From the NCBI GenBank assembly GCA_958299035.1, contig CATQJL010000112.1, positions 42,846,833 to 42,910,832 of the forward strand: a stretch of 64,000 nt of DNA. The letters run 5' to 3'. The position numbers and the translations under genes are program-made. Each line of letters starts with the position of its first letter. Within the stretch, counting starts at the first letter, position 1. The notes beneath the pieces were generated by a model, which had not been told where the DNA came from, did no database searches, and saw nothing but the letters and a program-made list of their open reading frames with translations. Below, in pieces: positions 40,564 to 51,078 of this stretch. The stretch is from Cylicocyclus nassatus (lineage: Eukaryota; Nematoda; Chromadorea; Rhabditida; Strongylidae).

Positions 40564-41643
40564 AGTAACTTATAATAACGGGCTAAGGATGTTTACGAGA
40601 CTTTGTGTGTCTGTGTGTGTGAGAGAGTGTGTCTGTTACGAAATTCGTAGAGAGTGTTCCAGCCAACGTCCTGGGCTCAAATTTTGCGCAACGCATGCTA
40701 CCCGCATGAAAGTCCAACCCGCAAAAGCAAGAGCAGACTCTTTGAGTGGATCCCTCAGAAACTGCGCGTCAAACGGATCCGCTTTGCACTTGGGCCGCAT
40801 AATTGGGTCCGTAATTCCACTTTTTGCAAAGTATATTAATGATTTCTGTATCATCAACCATTGATGAAATCTATATTCTAGATAGCCTATGGAATACCCC
40901 TAGGCTAAGTTGTGAGCTACTCACTCTTGAGTATCCAATCACTCAAGAGTGAATGGTATCTGTGCGCCAGGAGTGTAGCCAATCGGCGGCATCTCCTTTT
41001 AAGCACAAACTCGTGTACATTGTATCCTGTACTCGGTTCAGCTCCGCCTTCCTTCGTATATAAGGACCCTCCGAGTGTATTAGAGGTTGCTCCCCGGTCC
41101 ACACCGGGACACCTCCCAACTTCTTCACGACTAATCTACGCCCGTGCGAATAAATCTATATTCCACAACCTCGTCTACCTCTAATCACTTGGTACCCACC
41201 AAAAAGTAGTAAATGTTTATGTCAAGTAAAGTGCAAACCATGAACTTAGACCCCAAAAAGTGATCAAAAGTCCACTTTAGAAAAACGGCTCCAAAAAGTA
41301 TTGATTGCATGGTCAATTTGCCAAGGTTTTACCAGAGCATTTGACGAGATTTTTGTACAAAGATTTAGCTCACGGTGACCGCTGTTCTTTTGCAACTGTC
41401 AAGAACATGGGAAAATCAACATGGGAACCTATGAAAGTTTGCGTTTGTTTTCCTGCAAAAAGTCTCATCCATGCGAAGTCACCGATTTCACATAAAAAGC
41501 TTTCGGAATGAGTAGTTGTTTACATTTTGTTCGTGATAGTTGACATTGCTCGGTGAGTTCCAATGCCATCATTATGCGAGAATGAGCAGGGCCTAGATAG
41601 TAGAGCCAGTGCGAGCCTCTGCGAAGCAGAGGTGACCGCTGCC
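40564..41643 (+). mobile_element. Helitron-like non-autonomous element, interrupted copy
   Basis: It begins with AGTAACTTATAATAACGGG, passes a TG/TCTG microsatellite and CGTTACGAAATTCGTAG, and ends with hairpin CCTCTGCGAAGCAGAGG at about 41616-41632 followed by TGACCGCTG. The ends are worn compared with the neighbour at 41645, which starts two bases later. A 378-bp block at 40833-41210 is absent from the other copies. Confidence 0.6.
40833..41210 (+). mobile_element. insertion in the Helitron-like copy, possibly a solo LTR
   Basis: The host sequence breaks after TTTTTGCAAAGT and resumes at AAATGTTTATGTC. The insert holds a TATA-like CGTATATAAGG (about 41057), an AATAAA (41150) and a segment that could be TGTGAG...AATCA (40911-41187), the shape of a small LTR. 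There is no exact target duplication, so the identity is tentative. It also contains a hairpin CACTCTTGAGT..ACTCAAGAGTG. Confidence 0.4.
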
Positions 41644-41644
41644 A

Positions 41645-42367
41645 TCATAACTTATAATAACGGGCTAAGGGTTGTTTACGTTTTTGTGTGTGTGTGTGTG
41701 TGTGTGTGTCTGTCTGTCTGTCTGTCCGTTACGAAATTCGTAGGGAGAGTTCCAGCCAACCCCTTGAGCCCAAATTTTGCATAGCACATCCTATCAGCAG
41801 GAAAGTCCATTTTGCAAAAGCACAAGAGGATCCGTCAAGTGGATCCGCTAGAAATTGCGCGTGAAACGGGTCCACTTAACTTCTGATCAGCAAAATTGGG
41901 TCCGTATATAAACTTTTTGCAAAGTCGTGGATATGTTTGACAAGCTAATGTACAAGCCATGGACTTTAGCCCAAAAAATTGAACTAAAGTTTTTTGCTTT
42001 ACGAAGACGGCGCCAAAAAGTATTAGTTGCGCAAATGTTCAATTTCCCAAGGTTTTACGTGATCATTCAAGAAAATTTTTGCACAGAGATGTAGCCCAGA
42101 ATGATTATTGCCGTTATGGCAACTATCAAGCCATAAAAACTCCACAAACCCATTCAAATTCACATTTATTCTTCTGAGAAAAGTCTCATCCACGTAAAAA
42201 TACCGATTTCACACAAAAAAGCTCTAGGAATAAGTAGCTGTTTACAAATCATTCGTGATAGCCTGCAAAACGCGGTGAGTTTCACTGTCACTATCATGCG
42301 GGAATGAGTAAGACATACAGAAAGTAGGGCCAGTGCGAGCCTCTGCGAAGCAGAGGTGACGCACTGG
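41645..42367 (+). mobile_element. Helitron-like non-autonomous element, intact copy
   Basis: Starts TCATAACTTATAATAACGGG after A (41644), contains (TG)n(TCTG)n at about 41684-41726, and ends hairpin CCTCTGCGAAGCAGAGG, TGACGCA, CTGG (42364-42367) before T (42368). 5' TC, 3' hairpin plus CTRR and A|T insertion fit Helitrons. 723 bp, no coding capacity. Confidence 0.78.
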
Positions 42368-42651
42368 TATGTATATAACCTCGAGTCATTTGTAAATTAA
42401 TATGTGAATTTGCACACTAAGCCCTATTAGCGACGGCACCCAGTACTAGTAACTTCCCAGTAAAACATTTTCTAGTCTAACAAAATGTAGAAGTGTGTTC
42501 TACTGACTAACATATAACCAACAAGAACAAAAGAAACAAGGAAACAAGGAGAAATCGCTGGAAGTGAGCAGGTTCTAGTCTTGCAGTTCGTGAGTTAAAA
42601 CGTGCACACTGTGCACTACGTCTATCAAGTTAGGAATGACTCGACGATATA

Positions 42652-43298
42652 CAGGGTGTCCCAAAAAAATGTATCGAACGTTTGATCGTTAGTATCTCTC
42701 TTCTGAAAAAGTCTTTTTCCTTGCTTCAGGTACCAATCTGTAAAGCTGGATTCAACTTAGATTTGCATTACAGAACAAATCACCCACCTCTCTTCATTAC
42801 TGTAGGATTACGGTAGAAACTTCAAAGAGGGTTTTAAGCAATAAAAGGCCATATTTTGCCTCAGAAAGGAAACAAAACAGCTGAAAACTTTTACACTAGG
42901 CTAGTTAGAGTTGCTGATTATAACCGTAAAGTTCCCAATTTATTATGATGCTTCATTGAAGAATTATGCCAGGTAAGAGGTAGCAGCCATTTTTCAATGT
43001 TCCTAAAAAGTGCGGTTACACCGTTTAGAAAGCTTCGTAATCTTGTGAATAGTTGAGTATTGAACTCAGTGTCCATAAAAATCCCAATACACAAGTTTTC
43101 ACATTTTATTGAAAAATTTTGAAACGGCAGCTTTTTCTACATTGACACCATATGTTTCAAGTTTCTACCGTAATCTTGCAGTAATGAAGAGAGATGGGTG
43201 GTTCGTTCTAAAATGCAAATCTAAGTTGAAGCCAGCTCTACAAAACGGTACCTGAAGCAAGGCAAAAGACTTCTTGGGAAGAGAGATAATTAAATGTG
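42652..43298 (+). mobile_element. CAGGGTGTCCC-family MITE, left end intact
   Basis: Starts CAGGGTGTCCCAAAAAAATG after TA, with GTTTGATCGTTAG, then TACTGTAGGATTACGG and the mirrored TACCGTAATCTTGCAGTAATGAAGAG, showing it is itself an imperfect foldback. The right terminus is missing where it meets the hAT-like fragment at 43299. Confidence 0.7.
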
Positions 43299-43574
43299 TT
43301 ATAAAAATGTGCAAAGGACTTGTCTTTACTTGTAAACAATTAAAATAATTTTTAAAAAATTTTAAAAATACAAATTAGCCTTGTAAAAAAAATTTCGGGG
43401 CGTGGCTGATGCTACGCCCCCTTTTTCCAGATTTTAGGGGTTGGGGACTCGCAAAAATTTTGAGAAGCACCCCTAAAATTTTTTCGGAGTGCGTGGCTAA
43501 CGCCACGCACCTTTATTTGAAAAAAATTTTTGTCGCGCCCCCCCCCCCCCAGAGCGGAAATCCTGGGTACGCCA

Positions 43575-43577
<3 letters not shown>
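43299..43577 (-). mobile_element. hAT-like CAGTGGCGTACCC element, truncated
   Basis: On the minus strand it starts CAGTGGCGTACCCAGGATTT (from 43577) and matches the complete copy 58426-58790, including the mirrored GCGTGGC..GCCACGC blocks, up to TTTGCACATTTTTATAAC, then stops at the truncated MITE. The junction suggests one deletion removed both inner ends. Confidence 0.75.
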
Positions 43578-43604
<27 letters not shown>

Positions 43605-43608
<4 letters not shown>

Positions 43609-44625
43609 GTCGTTCCGAAAGTTCTTTCCGTTTTTTTAACTTATCATAAAAACACGTGGAATTTAGGTAGGGAAACGCTTTAAGCACTGTCCGACGCAAC
43701 TTTTCTTCCTCTTTTCAACGGTCGTACTCCTGTGCCGCTTGCTCTTGTGTTCAGTGAGATAATGGCCGAAATTTCGAACTAATGGTTTTTACCATGTCCA
43801 ACTTTGGCGAATGTTCACAATCTTCTTTTTTGACTTTTGGAAGAGCTTTGATAGCACACAGATAGAGCAAACAAAGTGCATTTTAATAAAATTTTTTGGC
43901 AATTTCAACTAGCTCCTCATTATTTTTTGGGACTACTTTTTCAGAAGTCTTCACTTTTTCAAAGTCAAAAAACACACAAACGCTCCGAACATTAACAAAT
44001 CTTCGGATTTCGACACTTTTGAAAGTCGTTTTTGATTTCCGACTATTTTTATAAAGTAACTGAGTGTTTACCGCTTTGAAATATAAGATTTCGCATTTCA
44101 CATGTACACCCTTTGGCGGGTATAAAATCAAGAATTATGAAAATTTTATCGCCAAAAACTCCCTCAAATTGGGAAGAAGAATACTCAATAGAAAGAGGAG
44201 AAAAAGCTGCATCGAATGACACCTTAGTTGTGCGCTGTTTTAAGTTCTATTATTCTTGGCATGACCAAAAGTGGAATTTGATAGCATCAGAAAAATAATT
44301 CTAGAGAATTTTTGAGGCTAGCTATAGATGCCGAAAAATTGCATTAAATTGCACTTTGTTTTCTCTATCTGACTGTTATCAAAGCTTCTCCAAAAGTCAA
44401 AAGAGAAGATTGTGAAAATTCGCCAAAGTTGGACATGGTAAAAACCATTAGTTTGAAATTTCGGCCATTATCTCACTGAACACAAGAGCAAGCGGCACAG
44501 GAGTATGACCGTTGAAAAGAGGAAGAAAAGATGCCTCTGACAGTTCTTAAAGCGTTTCCCTACCTTCATTCCACGTGTTTTTATGATAGGTTGGAAAAAC
44601 GGAAAGAACTTTCGGAACGACCTAA
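43605..44625. mobile_element. mariner-like foldback, TTAGGTCGTTCCGAAAG, 1st of four in a row
   Basis: TTAGGTCGTTCCGAAAGTTC and its complement (ending 44625) with TA on both sides. The arms of about 210 bp are nearly perfect (GGCCGAAATTTCGAACTAAT against its complement near 44455). The left side abuts a (TA)n run. No transposase. Confidence 0.9.
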
Positions 44626-44629
44626 TATA

Positions 44630-45586
44630 TTAGGTTGTCTCATAATTAATGCACGTTTTTATTCGCTTCCTTTAAAAAAGCAACCAGACTGAACCCAACA
44701 AAGGGTAAGGGGTACTGTTCGATAGAGCAAAGCAAGCTCTACAAGATGGCACTCATGTCTTTGCGCCTTGCTCGATCCACGGAGAGTTCGAACTCAAAAT
44801 CTAAAGATTTCCAAATGCCCAAAAAATCGAAAAAAATCAGATCTTCGTCCAAATAATTTCTACGGACCTCCCACTCGCTCACATCAATACTATCGATATA
44901 TGATATCCATATGTGCGATTGCCGTATTTTTTCCTTGACTAGAAACTGAGGAAACGAAAATTTTCGTGCTTTTCTAAAAGCAATGCTGAGCCGTTTTTGC
45001 ATATTTCGCCGTTTTCGTTTTCTATACTACAAGCCTAGGTAAGCATAACTGTAGATTTTCAGCCCATTCCAAGCGGTAGTTTTCGAAAAATAACGAATTC
45101 GGATTTTTTCGTTCCAGTTTCAGTGCTAAAATCGACATTTCTCGAAAACTACCGCTTGGAATGGGCTGATAACCTACAGTTATGCTTACCTAGGCTTGTA
45201 GTATAGAACTACATATGCAGAAACGGCTCAGCACTGCTTTTAGAAAAACACGAAAAATTTCGTTTACTCATTTCTAGTTAAGGAAAAAATACGGCAATTG
45301 CACATGTGGATATCAGATATCGATAGTATTGATGTGAGCGAGTGGGAGGTCCGTAGAAATTATTTGGACGAAGATCTGATTTTTTTCGATTTTTTGGGCA
45401 TTTGGAAATCTTTAGATTTTGAGTTCGAACTCTCCGTGGATCGAGCATGGCGCAAAGACATGAGTGCCATCTTGTAGAGCTTGCTTTGCTCTATCGAACA
45501 GTACCCCTTACCCTTTGTTGGGTTCAGTCTGGTTGCTTTGTTAAAGCAAGCAAATAAAAACGTGCATTAATTATGAGACAACCTAA
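44630..45586. mobile_element. mariner-like foldback, TTAGGTTGTCTCATAATTAA, 2nd in a row
   Basis: Perfect ends with TA on both sides. The arms cover most of the 957 bp (GGGTAAGGGGTACTGTTCG, AAGCAAGCTCTACAAGATGG mirrored at about 45460-45525). Family of 3080-4486 and 18970-19972, and the best-preserved member. It shares TATA with its neighbours. Confidence 0.9.
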
Positions 45587-45590
45587 TATA

Positions 45591-46314
45591 TTAGGTTGGT
45601 CCGAAAGTTCTGTCCCACCATTTTCAGAAAATCGTAACTTCTCCCTAACACAATGTTTTTGCAAGAGTAAAACCACATTGAAAACAGCAATTCATGTACT
45701 TTCTGAAACTACCTTGGCTGCTATTCACGAAACTCTGAATGCAGAGAAAAAATTGGAGAAAAGAAATCACTTCAATTTCGGAATTTTTAAGCAAGCCTTG
45801 TGAAAAATCCAAAACTGTGTCATAAAATCCAAAACAGCTAGTAACCTAGGTTTTTTGATCCCCTCTTTCTAGCTGAGCAAAATTCGCGCTGATCGAGCCT
45901 TTTGAAAGAAGTTATGATTTTCAAGAAAAAATGCCGAAAAATCAGCTTCTTAAGAAAATTGATTTTTTGACATTTTTTTCAAAAAATCATAACTTTTCGC
46001 AAAACAGCTAGATCAGCGCGAACTTTGCTCAGCCAGAAAGAGGGGGTAAAATAGTCTAGGATATTGGCTGTTTTGGATTTTATGGCACAGTTCTAGATTT
46101 TTTAACGGGCTTGCTTAAAAATTCCGAACTCGAAGTGATTTCGTTTTCCCAATTTTATCTCTGCTTTCAGAGCTTAGTAGAGAGCAGCCAAGGTAGTTTT
46201 AGAAAGTGCACGAATTGCTGTTTTCAATGTGGTTTTACTCTTGCAAAAACATTGCGACAGGAAGAAGTTACGATTTTTTGAAAATGGTGGGACAGAACTT
46301 TCGGACCAACCTAA
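45591..46314. mobile_element. mariner-like foldback, TTAGGTTGGTCCGAAAG, 3rd in a row
   Basis: TTAGGTTGGTCCGAAAGTTC and its complement, TA on both sides. Arms include AAATCCAAAACAG and GAGCAAAATTCGCGCTGATC mirrored around 45950. The interior resembles 204-920. Confidence 0.9.
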
Positions 46315-46340
46315 TATATATATACATATATATACATATA

Positions 46341-47193
46341 TTAGGTTGGCACGAAAGTTCTTGCGTAATTCAAACAAAATTCAATAACTTTTCAAAGACT
46401 AAACCTAAATTCACAATCTTGTATGCTAAAAATATTAGAAGTCTTACGCTTCATGATGGATGTTTAAGCATAAGATTCCGTGAGCTGGACATCAAGAACA
46501 AAGCTCTCGAATATGGGGCTTCAAATTTTGTGATTTTGATTTTGGTGCCAGAAAATCGCAGAGTGCCGCTAGCTAGCCAAAAAAAATCTGTAGAATTTAC
46601 TTACACAACAAAAGTCCATATGTTACTTTGGAAGGCTTTGATCTTGCACGGTGAAGCAAAAACAAAAAAATCGTGAAATAAGTCATGTTGCGGAAAAAAT
46701 CCCCTCATGTCCGCAGTTTTCCGGCGAAAACACTTTTTTACAATCGAGAAAACATCACAAGGCTCTAAATAGGCACTATGTCTAATTTCTGGTTGCAAGC
46801 TGTGTTTCTGTGGAGAAGTTAGAGCGATAAGGGGATTTGTCCTGTGAAATGAGAATTTTCACAAATTTTTTATTTTCGCGTTTCCATGCGAGATCAAAGC
46901 CTGCTAAAACAACGTATGGACTTTAGCTGTGTAAGTAAATTCTACAGATTTTTTCGGCTAGCTAGCGGCACTCTGCGATTTTCTGGCACCAAACTCAAAA
47001 TCGCAAAATTTGAAGCGCCATATTCGAGAGCTTCGTTCTTGATGTCCAACACACGGAATCTTACGCTTGAACATCCATCATGAAGCGTAAGACTTCTAAT
47101 ATTTTTAGCATACAAGATTGTGACTTTAGGTTTAGTCTTTGAAAAGTCATTGAATTTTGTTTGAATTACGCAAGAACTTTCGTGCCAACCTAA
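46341..47193. mobile_element. mariner-like foldback, TTAGGTTGGCACGAAAG, 4th in a row
   Basis: TTAGGTTGGCACGAAAGTTC and its complement, TA on both sides, arms of about 300 bp (TCTTACGCTTCATGATGGAT mirrored near 47075). The 156-codon plus-strand ORF here is arm sequence; its mirror ORF lies on the minus strand. Confidence 0.9.
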
Positions 47194-47240
47194 TATATAC
47201 ATATATATACATATATATATATATACATATATATATCATA
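47194..47240 (+). repeat. TATACATA microsatellite
   Basis: Alternating TATATACATATATA repeats, like the short tract at 46315-46340 between the third and fourth foldbacks. TA-rich tracts are preferred targets for mariner insertion. Confidence 0.9.
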
Positions 47241-48195
47241 ATAGCTGGCTTACCCGGCTCCGCCTGGCTCTGTCAGAAACGATGAAGGTACTCCAATCCC
47301 TGTACAGCATAGGTGCGATAGAGGGAGCAGGATTCCCTCCAGGTGAAGGGGGTTTTGGCTATTTCTGATTTAGAAAAGTGAAGGGGGTAAATGGGTGTTG
47401 AGGTGAATGCTTTGGAAGGGTCATCCAACAGAGACTTTTTTGGTTCAGGAAAGCTTCATGTTTCATCAGTTGACATACCATTCGAAAGCTTGGAGCATAC
47501 AAAATCGACGTAGACTCTCTTTTTTCTCTTTTTTCCAGCTCTTCTGTAAATTCAGATATAGAAATTCATATCTAGCTCCAGCATCAGCTGATTTTATGCA
47601 ATCACTTTGAGCGCCAATTCTGATAGAATTAGGAAAGCTAGGAAAAAAAGAGACTGGCAAAGTCTTTTTCTGTAGTAGGGTTAGATAACTGCGCACCTTC
47701 AATCACTCTTTGCATAAAAATTTCTTCACAAAAAACACATGTTTTTTAGCTAAAATGTCATGTATCTCTGAGTAGAGGGGAGCTAGAGAAAAAGAGGCGG
47801 CCTATGTCGAATCCTTTTTTCGAGGACTTTCTAATGGCATATAGGTTGTTGAGTGAAAAAACTTCAAAAATGAGATGGAGATATTCAATACTCTTGCTCC
47901 ATCCCGCTCCGGCTTTCTATGGGTCGCCGGAGCAAGACTTTATATATATTTTTTGGGACTGGGAAAGCTTTGTGCACCAACATTTTGTATGCCATTCAAT
48001 AGCTAAGAACACGAGGAATCGACGTAGACCGTCTCTTTTTTCTTAGCTTTTCTATGAAGCGAGATACGAGCAGTTTTATTTAGCTACAGTATCTGCCAAT
48101 TCTAAATCATTATCTTTTCAAACCAAGAAAGTCTTTTTCGAATTTTTATAAATGATTCGAAAGCTTGAGAAACAAGTTATCTAAATGCTCTTTTA

Positions 48196-48439
48196 TCATG
48201 ACTTATAATAAGCCGCTAACTTGTCGGTCTGTAAGTCTGTCTGTTACGAAATTACGGTGAGGAATGATTTACATTGCTTAAATGCATGTGAGAGTTGCAA
48301 AGCAAGTAAGGTTCATTTTTGTAATTCTTTGCGGTTTCTTCCACTAAAAAATGATGAAGGCCAAAATCATTACGTAAGTTTACCTATACTTTTCATGATG
48401 ACCAGTGCGAACCTCTGCGAAGCAGAGGTGAAGCACTGG
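48196..48439 (+). mobile_element. Helitron-like non-autonomous element, short copy
   Basis: TCATGACTTATAATAAGCCG after A (48195), ending hairpin CCTCTGCGAAGCAGAGG, TGAAGCA, CTGG (48436-48439) before T. At 244 bp it is an internally deleted relative of 41645-42367. Confidence 0.7.
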
Positions 48440-48633
48440 TTTGTTGTTATTATCTCTAGTGAAAGGAGGTATGGTACGATTCTTGCCAGTAAACATGAAT
48501 CCATCACTAGCTACTCCAGATTTTGTACTCTTGCTCAACTTTTTCTTGCGACAGTGTGTATTCATTGATACAATGTTAATTATTTAAAGAATCAGACGTG
48601 CCTTTATTTTGATTGTGTTTTGTTATCAACGCC

Positions 48634-49005
48634 ACTTTAAAGGCACCGTCCACCCTAAGTTGAGAGTGTTGAGCTTTTGGCAGCATATAATAGTAGGGCC
48701 CTCTATCAATCCAATGCCCAAGCCTCAGCGCAAAATGCCGCTTCGGAAGCGAGAAAATCGCTCCGGATTAACGAAGATGCACGAGGACCCCCATCCATGC
48801 CCGCCCTCCCCCATCCATTCCCGCCCATTTGTGCGCGCCCATCCAATCACCGTTCTGGAAAGACGGCCTGTGGGTTCTCCGGAACGGGGATTGTCGGGGT
48901 TTTCGAGCATTCTCGACTTCACATTCGGAATTAGGGACATGAGAAGGCCCTGAAACGACAAAAAAGTGGAAGTCGAAGATCTGGGTGGACGGTGCCTTTA
49001 AGTGC
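48634..49005. mobile_element. foldback MITE, AAAGGCACCGTCCACC family
   Basis: CACTTTAAAGGCACCGTCC and its complement GGACGGTGCCTTTAAGTG bound about 370 bp with a GC-rich interior (CCCATCCATGCCCGCCCT). Long frames on both strands come from that composition. Confidence 0.75.
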
Positions 49006-49805
49006 GCAGAAGGTCTCAAGCATGCTTTTTTTTCAACAAAACGCTGTTGCTTCGATATACTCTCTTCCAGTCTTGATGTCTGAGGAGAAGAGCGGCTATC
49101 ATTTCCTTTCCAATGAAAAGTGCTGTTGTAGCAGCTTTTTAATGCCGTTATACCTTGATTCTAGTCTCAATCTCAGGTAAAAGGGATCAGCCAGATGCCG
49201 GCCCTAAAGTGAAGGGGGTCAGAGAAATTTCTCCACCTATCGCATCTATGCTGTACAGCCTTTCACTGTGCCCACCTCTACATGCAGTTTCCTATTTGTT
49301 AGTAGTGAGATGCTCACCTACCTCCCTCACCAACCCCCAGCCCCGTAGCTCAAACTTCGCAAAAAAATCAATAAAACCGATGGAAGTAAGGATAATTCTA
49401 AAAACTAATATTGTATTTGTAATCAGCATGCTCGATTATCCCTTGTGCCAACTCCCAGCCCCGTGGCCCAAACTTTGCAAAAAAAACCGATAAAATCGAT
49501 AAAAGTAATGGATAATTTTGAAAACTAATATTGTATTCGGAATCCCCATGCTCGATTACCCCTCTGTGCCAACTCAGAGCCCCGTAGGTGAATTCAGCAA
49601 AAAAATCGATAAAAATCGATAAAATCGATATTGATCGATGACGAAAAGTAGCCTATGACACACGCCCGGTCCCGAAGTGTATGTGTGCCAAGTTTGGTCC
49701 TTACGGTTCAGAAATAAAAATTTCTATTCGGAACATACGTACATACAGACAGACAGACATACATACAGACATGCAAACAGACATTCAGCTTTATATATAA
49801 GATAT

Positions 49806-51078
49806 ATTCATATATATTAAATTTGTTTCCGATTCTCATGGATATACATATGTATACTTGAACACTACTTCATTATTTTTTTACTGATTCTCAGCCTCAC
49901 TGATCTTCTTCAATCTCAAGTGCATTATCAACCTGCCTCTTGTTGTATAGATGGTGCCTGCATAAAATGTGTCATTTGTTTTTCAATAAAACTACCTCGC
50001 TGTCTACGTTTATTAGCATCTAGAAAGTCTAGAGGAACTTTCACATTACTGGAATGATGCCTCAGCAAAAAGCGGAAACCTAATATTGCAAAGGAAAATC
50101 TATATCAAAAAGGAGGCTTGATATGGGAGAAACGGATCGCGAATCAAAAGCGAAAACCGCAAAATGCTACGGAACACCAAATAAAGTGCTGCGAAAGCCC
50201 TATGCATGAGATTGCAGCGGTTCCGCAGCGCTTTCGCAGGATTTCCGCCGGGTCACTTGCGGAAATCTTGTGAAAGCGCTGCGGAAGTTCCGGCCAGTTG
50301 TCTGAGATGATTGCCCAGTCGCGTTCTACATGAGTTTTTTACTTTCTAGTTTCAAGAGCGGTTCCAACACCGAAACATCGGGTCGGAGTCTTTGTTTCAA
50401 CTAGTCAATCACGTAAGAACTTGGCGGTCGTGCCTCTTTGTCATCCAGATTTTTTTGTTCGTACTGTTGAAAGTGGAGGATTCTATAATGAAATCTCGTG
50501 AAGACTCTTATGTGTATTTATTGTGTATTATTGTTTATTGTGTAGTTATTTATTGTGTTTTATATGCATTTTTTGCTCCATTTTGCGTTGTGCACTTTAC
50601 GAATAAAGCATGTCACAGCTAATTCTTATGGAGGAAATAGTCTGAAATTTATGACACATCACGCACTTCCTTTTTTGCATAGTTGATAGTATAACAAGCG
50701 ACAATTTTTGCCCATCACGGAAATCAGTTTAGTTGTTTTGACGCAGTTAGAAGACGTTTCGCCGACCCTAAATAATTCGGAACAGACTCTTACTGTTCAG
50801 TTTAGTATTGAAAGATATCACTACTTGACAAAGAAAAGCTAAGTCCGAACATTTCATTATGATATAGTTGGGTAGCACTACCGTGGAGTATAAAGTTAGT
50901 AGTATTCACACGCTGCTGATGGCCATAACAATCCGGTTGATTTCGTTGCAGTAATTGTTATAATTGCATTCATACTCGCTTCGCCGCTCTTCATCATTAC
51001 AATATCAACATAAAAGTACTTTCGATTTTCTTTTTATAGTAGTTCCTCGCGCATAATCGGTGTTCTACATGTTGCACA
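49806..51078. other. unassigned sequence with one hairpin
   Basis: At about 50215-50296 a hairpin-like repeat pairs GCGGTTCCGCAGCGCTTTCG with GAAAGCGCTGCGGAAGTTCC. Related CCGCAGCACTTTC blocks occur at 34930-35050, so this is a dispersed repeat. The 76-codon ORF at 50392-50622 is low complexity (Tyr/Val/Cys-rich). No gene called. Confidence 0.4.

Larger units (their letters stand above)
47241..49802 (+). mobile_element. retroelement-like repeat, GGCTTACCCGGCTCCGCC head and ACAT/ACAG tail
   Basis: The head AGCTGGCTTACCCGGCTCCG (47243) and the tail ATTCGGAACATACGTACATA..CAGCTTTATATATAAGA (to 49802) are the same sequences that form the inverted dimer at 11264-11735. Between them are two diverged direct repeats (GACGTAGACTCTC and GACGTAGACCGTC blocks, near 47505 and 48018), a Helitron-like copy and a MITE. 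I cannot prove that head and tail belong to one insertion. A non-LTR retroelement remnant is the best guess; no reverse transcriptase is visible. Confidence 0.4.

Noticed and set aside
46206..46676. 156-codon plus-strand ORF
   Set aside because: It lies across a mariner-like foldback and its mirror appears on the minus strand (46942-47202); no transposase motif.
48609..48953. 114-codon ORF and several overlapping frames on both strands
   Set aside because: All lie inside the GC-rich AAAGGCACCGTCCACC foldback MITE.
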